A stretch of 13,187 nt of DNA from Anaerolineales bacterium (GTDB lineage: Bacteria; Chloroflexota; Anaerolineae; Anaerolineales; Villigracilaceae), in assembly GCA_016928525.1 (NCBI GenBank), contig JAFGKO010000373.1, positions 1 through 13,187 of the forward strand. Reading direction: 5' to 3'. A program made the translations under genes and the position numbers. Under the pieces are notes generated by a model. That model made no database searches and was not told where the DNA came from. It saw only the letters and a list, made by a program, of their open reading frames with translations. How positions within the stretch are numbered: the stretch's first letter is position 1; each line of letters opens with the position of its first letter. Below, one piece after another: positions 11,223 to 13,187 of the stretch.

Positions 11223-12716
11223 TTGATTCTCCGCTATGCTATTTGGGCGGCTGTATCCACCAAAGTTCAGGCCGCCGGTGACAAGGTCTCTATTCCCGAG
11301 CAAATCAAGCGCTGCCAGCAAGAAGGGCAGACTCGACGGTGGAACGAGACCGCGGGACCGTTCATTGTTAGTGGGAATAGTCGCACCAAATATGTGGATA
11401 TTTCCATTGCTGAGCGAGACATGCCAGCTCTCAAAGAAATGCTCGATGCAGCGCAGGCGCGTGAATTCGATGTGCTCCTGGTCTACGATCTCAACCGCTT
11501 CAGGGATTTGCTTGAACCAATCTTCAGAACGCTCGGTGGTTATCGGGTCCAACTCTATTCTCTTTCCCAACCCGTTGAACCAACTGAACCAATAAAATAC
11601 AAATGGCATAGTAGCGACACCATGCGCATTGTAGTCATGATGTCCCAACTCACAAGTCAGACCGAAAACTCCACTATCCGCCGGCGGTATGAAATGGGCA
11701 TGCCAGCTCGTGTTGAGAGTGGCCTCCCAGCCACATCTCCTCCCTTTGGATACACTAAACCCGAAGGACGCAAATCTATTCCGGTTCAAAATGAACTTGC
11801 TCATGTTGTCATTCAGATGAAAGACGAGTTTCTCGCTGGGCATTCTCTACGGCAGGTCGCTGAATTTCTTGAAAGCCAACACATCCCGACGCCCCGGGGC
11901 AAGCAATGGTATCCCCAATCAGTAAAAGCGATTATTACCAACCCTTTTTATGCCGGATATGTCCGTTGGGGTGTCAGCCAGGTGGAACACGATCTTCGCG
12001 AAGGTCGCCGAATCCGTAACCGCAAGATTCCCGAAGATCAGATCACTACAGTTCGAGGAAAGCATAAACCACTCTGGGATGATGCAACATATCAGGCCAT
12101 TCAAGACGAACTATCCCGAAGAGCTCGTAATTACAGAGGCCGTAAAAACAACCAGTTTACAGGCCTGCTAAAATGTTCAGTCTGCGGAGAATCATTATGG
12201 CTCCAGGGAAATGGTCCTCGTGGTTATGATCGCCGAATCTGGCGGTGTAGCAGCACAAAAGCCGCAGTGGGGCACGTCAATGTGCCGCACCTTGAGGCTG
12301 TTGAATTAATAGGAGCTGAGTTAGTCAGCGCTATTCAAAATCATGTTCCTGAAGACCGTCCCGTGACAGAAAAAACTGAATCGGGAATACCGCTGACAGA
12401 TCTCCAAGCGCAACTAAGTCGTCTTGAAGACGCTTACCAGGTTGGGGCCATGCCACTTGACAGTCTTATAGAGCGAAGCAATGAAGTAAAAAAACAAATC
12501 AAAAAAATCCAAGACAAAAACCGGGCTGCAAAATACGGACAACAACGTCGTGAACAATGGCTTCAAGCCTTTGGCAATGCAAAGGAACGCGCTGTTCGCA
12601 TCCCTAACTGGCTTAAGGAGGATGATCCGATTCAAGTAAATCGAACGCTTCATTTTCTTCTTGATTCAATTGTTGTCCACCCAGATGAAGAGATTGAAAT
12701 CCATTTTAAAGAATGA
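11223..12716 (+). CDS. Large serine recombinase with unusual active-site signature
   Basis: A 497-residue serine recombinase. The catalytic domain (1-150) contains the nucleophile Ser12 in YAIWAAVSTKVQAAG, the SIPEQ helix (23-27), VLLVYDLNRFRDLLEPI (84-100) and SLSQPVEP. The recombinase domain (about 165-300) includes PFGYTKPEG, HSLRQVAEFLESQHIPTPRG and the conserved TNPFYAGYV. A zinc-ribbon-like part has Cys318, Cys321 and Cys342, with His351 where a fourth Cys is common. A coiled coil (about 395-440) precedes the C-terminus. The start is TTG 11223, with AGGAG seven bases upstream. Two departures from the classical pattern are visible: Ala10 replaces the Arg of the ARVS motif, and the usual D-R-L-x-R block reads N-R-F-R, one residue short. 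It converges on the rRNA operon, so insertion beside rrn is plausible. Activity is expected but not certain. Confidence 0.9.
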   Translation: MILRYAIWAAVSTKVQAAGDKVSIPEQIKRCQQEGQTRRWNETAGPFIVSGNSRTKYVDISIAERDMPALKEMLDAAQAREFDVLLVYDLNRFRDLLEPIFRTLGGYRVQLYSLSQPVEPTEPIKYKWHSSDTMRIVVMMSQLTSQTENSTIRRRYEMGMPARVESGLPATSPPFGYTKPEGRKSIPVQNELAHVVIQMKDEFLAGHSLRQVAEFLESQHIPTPRGKQWYPQSVKAIITNPFYAGYVRWGVSQVEHDLREGRRIRNRKIPEDQITTVRGKHKPLWDDATYQAIQDELSRRARNYRGRKNNQFTGLLKCSVCGESLWLQGNGPRGYDRRIWRCSSTKAAVGHVNVPHLEAVELIGAELVSAIQNHVPEDRPVTEKTESGIPLTDLQAQLSRLEDAYQVGAMPLDSLIERSNEVKKQIKKIQDKNRAAKYGQQRREQWLQAFGNAKERAVRIPNWLKEDDPIQVNRTLHFLLDSIVVHPDEEIEIHFKE

Positions 12717-12764
12717 GCTCTAAAATGTTAGCGACACAGCAGAATTTTCCAAATCAGGTTAAAT

Positions 12765-12793
12765 AAAAACAGACCGCAATGCGGTCCGTTTTT
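12765..12793. terminator. Bidirectional terminator between recombinase and rRNA operon
   Basis: AAAAAC-A-GACCGC (12765-12777) pairs with GCGGTC-C-GTTTTT (12781-12793) around an AAT loop, with one mismatch. A-runs on one side and T-runs on the other make it work in both directions. It lies 48 bases past the recombinase stop and 34 bases past the 5S rRNA 3' end, so it should end both convergent transcripts. Confidence 0.85.
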
Positions 12794-12826
12794 CGTACTC
12801 CCATAGAAGGGAGATACTGAAAAGCC

Positions 12827-12944
12827 CCTTGGCAATGACCTACTCTCCCAGGCAGTCGCCCGCCAAGTACCATCGGCGCTGATGTGCTTAACTTCCGGGT
12901 TCGGGATGTTACCGGGTGTACCCACACCGCTCCAATCACCAAGG
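12827..12944 (-). rRNA. rrf: 5S ribosomal RNA
   Basis: A complete 5S rRNA of about 118 bases on the minus strand. Its terminal helix is visible as CCTTGG at the 5' end (12944-12939) pairing with CCAAGG at the 3' end (12832-12827). Inside are the conserved 5S segments ACCCGGTAACATCCCGAACC and GAAGTTAAGC, and the 3' part ends in AGTAGGTCATTGCC. It follows the 23S gene after a short spacer and is followed by the terminator at 12765-12793. Confidence 0.95.
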
Positions 12945-13015
12945 GACTATTTCACAAAGCTAGTCCTGAATAATAACTGATGCTTTTGCGGAAGAGTATC
13001 AAGTTCTCCGCACCA
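12945..13015 (-). other. 23S-5S spacer with processing hairpins
   Basis: A 71-base spacer without a tRNA. Two inverted repeats are seen: GGACTA/TAGTCC (12944-12966) and TGCGGA/TCCGCA (12987-13012). They are likely processing stems next to the 23S and 5S ends. Confidence 0.5.
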
Positions 13016-13187
13016 CGGGATTGAGCCCTCGACCATTAGTACAGCTTAGCTTAACACATTACTGCGCTTACACATGCTGCCTATATAGCAGGTAGTCTAC
13101 CTGCGGTCTTACTCCGTTAACCGGAATACAGGGATCTAATCTTGAGGCGAGTTTCCCACTTAGATGCTTTCAGCGGTTATCTCTGCC
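13016..13187 (-). rRNA. rrl: 23S ribosomal RNA, 3' end (partial)
   Basis: The last roughly 170 bases of 23S rRNA, read on the minus strand and cut by the window edge. It contains the recognisable 3'-terminal segments GATAACCGCTGAAAGCATCT, AAGTGGGAAACTCGCCTCAA and GTAAGCGCAGTAATG, then GTACTAATGGTCGAGGGCTC near the end. The exact 3' terminus is uncertain by a few bases. Confidence 0.93.

Noticed and set aside
12945..13015. tRNA gene between 23S and 5S
   Set aside because: The 71-base spacer contains two simple hairpins but no T-loop or anticodon-arm pattern.

Overview
The window looks like a bacterial chromosomal segment in which a plasmid-like, integrated mobile element lies against the 3' end of an rRNA operon. 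The rRNA (23S 3' end, then 5S, both on the minus strand, 12827-13187) is ordinary bacterial rRNA. The style of the large serine recombinase, the frequent TTG/GTG starts, and the integrase plus replication-relaxation plus ParA plus SH3b-lipoprotein gene set remind me of Chloroflexota (Anaerolineae-like), but that assignment is an inference and not proven by the sequence.

Layout. (1) 1-472: an AT-rich left end with a well-formed promoter and a 72-aa Cro/CI-type HTH protein on the plus strand. (2) 473-8842: a long, GC-richer minus-strand run of eleven tightly spaced genes. In transcription order these are an HTH regulator, an SH3b lipoprotein, a four-helix membrane protein, a 100-aa unknown, ParA, a protein made of two ribbon-helix-helix-like halves, a wHTH replication initiator, a DnaC-like helicase loader, a coiled-coil protein, a replication-relaxation family protein and a tyrosine recombinase. 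Several junctions overlap by 4 bases (ATGA, GTGA, TTGA), which points to translational coupling. (3) 8983-9960: three or four small minus-strand genes, including an RHH-type protein overlapping an 83-aa unknown. (4) 9961-10097: a compact divergent control region with back-to-back promoters that share their -35 region and carry five CTCAA/TTGAG half-sites, facing a CI-like repressor gene on the plus strand. (5) 10503-11222: a lower-GC stretch with one probable small membrane protein. (6) 11223-12716: a large serine recombinase convergent with the rRNA operon, separated from it by a bidirectional terminator.

The most interesting part is the replication/partition core. Between the tandem-RHH gene and the initiator gene sit six direct copies of TATGCGG spaced 11-12 bp (one helical turn), ending in a perfect 8+2+8 palindrome. 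This is a strong candidate for a centromere (parS/parC) or iteron origin. A second array, of 15-bp units with core TTTTCACCTG, lies inside the initiator coding sequence in an AT-rich dip between its N-terminal wHTH and its C-terminal domain. That is the same arrangement as lambda O, whose gene contains the origin and is followed by the helicase-loader gene P. Together, initiator, loader, ParA, an RHH candidate centromere-binding protein and two repeat arrays describe a self-replicating, self-partitioning replicon. The tyrosine recombinase would allow it to integrate. Its operon also encodes an envelope lipoprotein and a membrane protein whose link to partition is unexplained.
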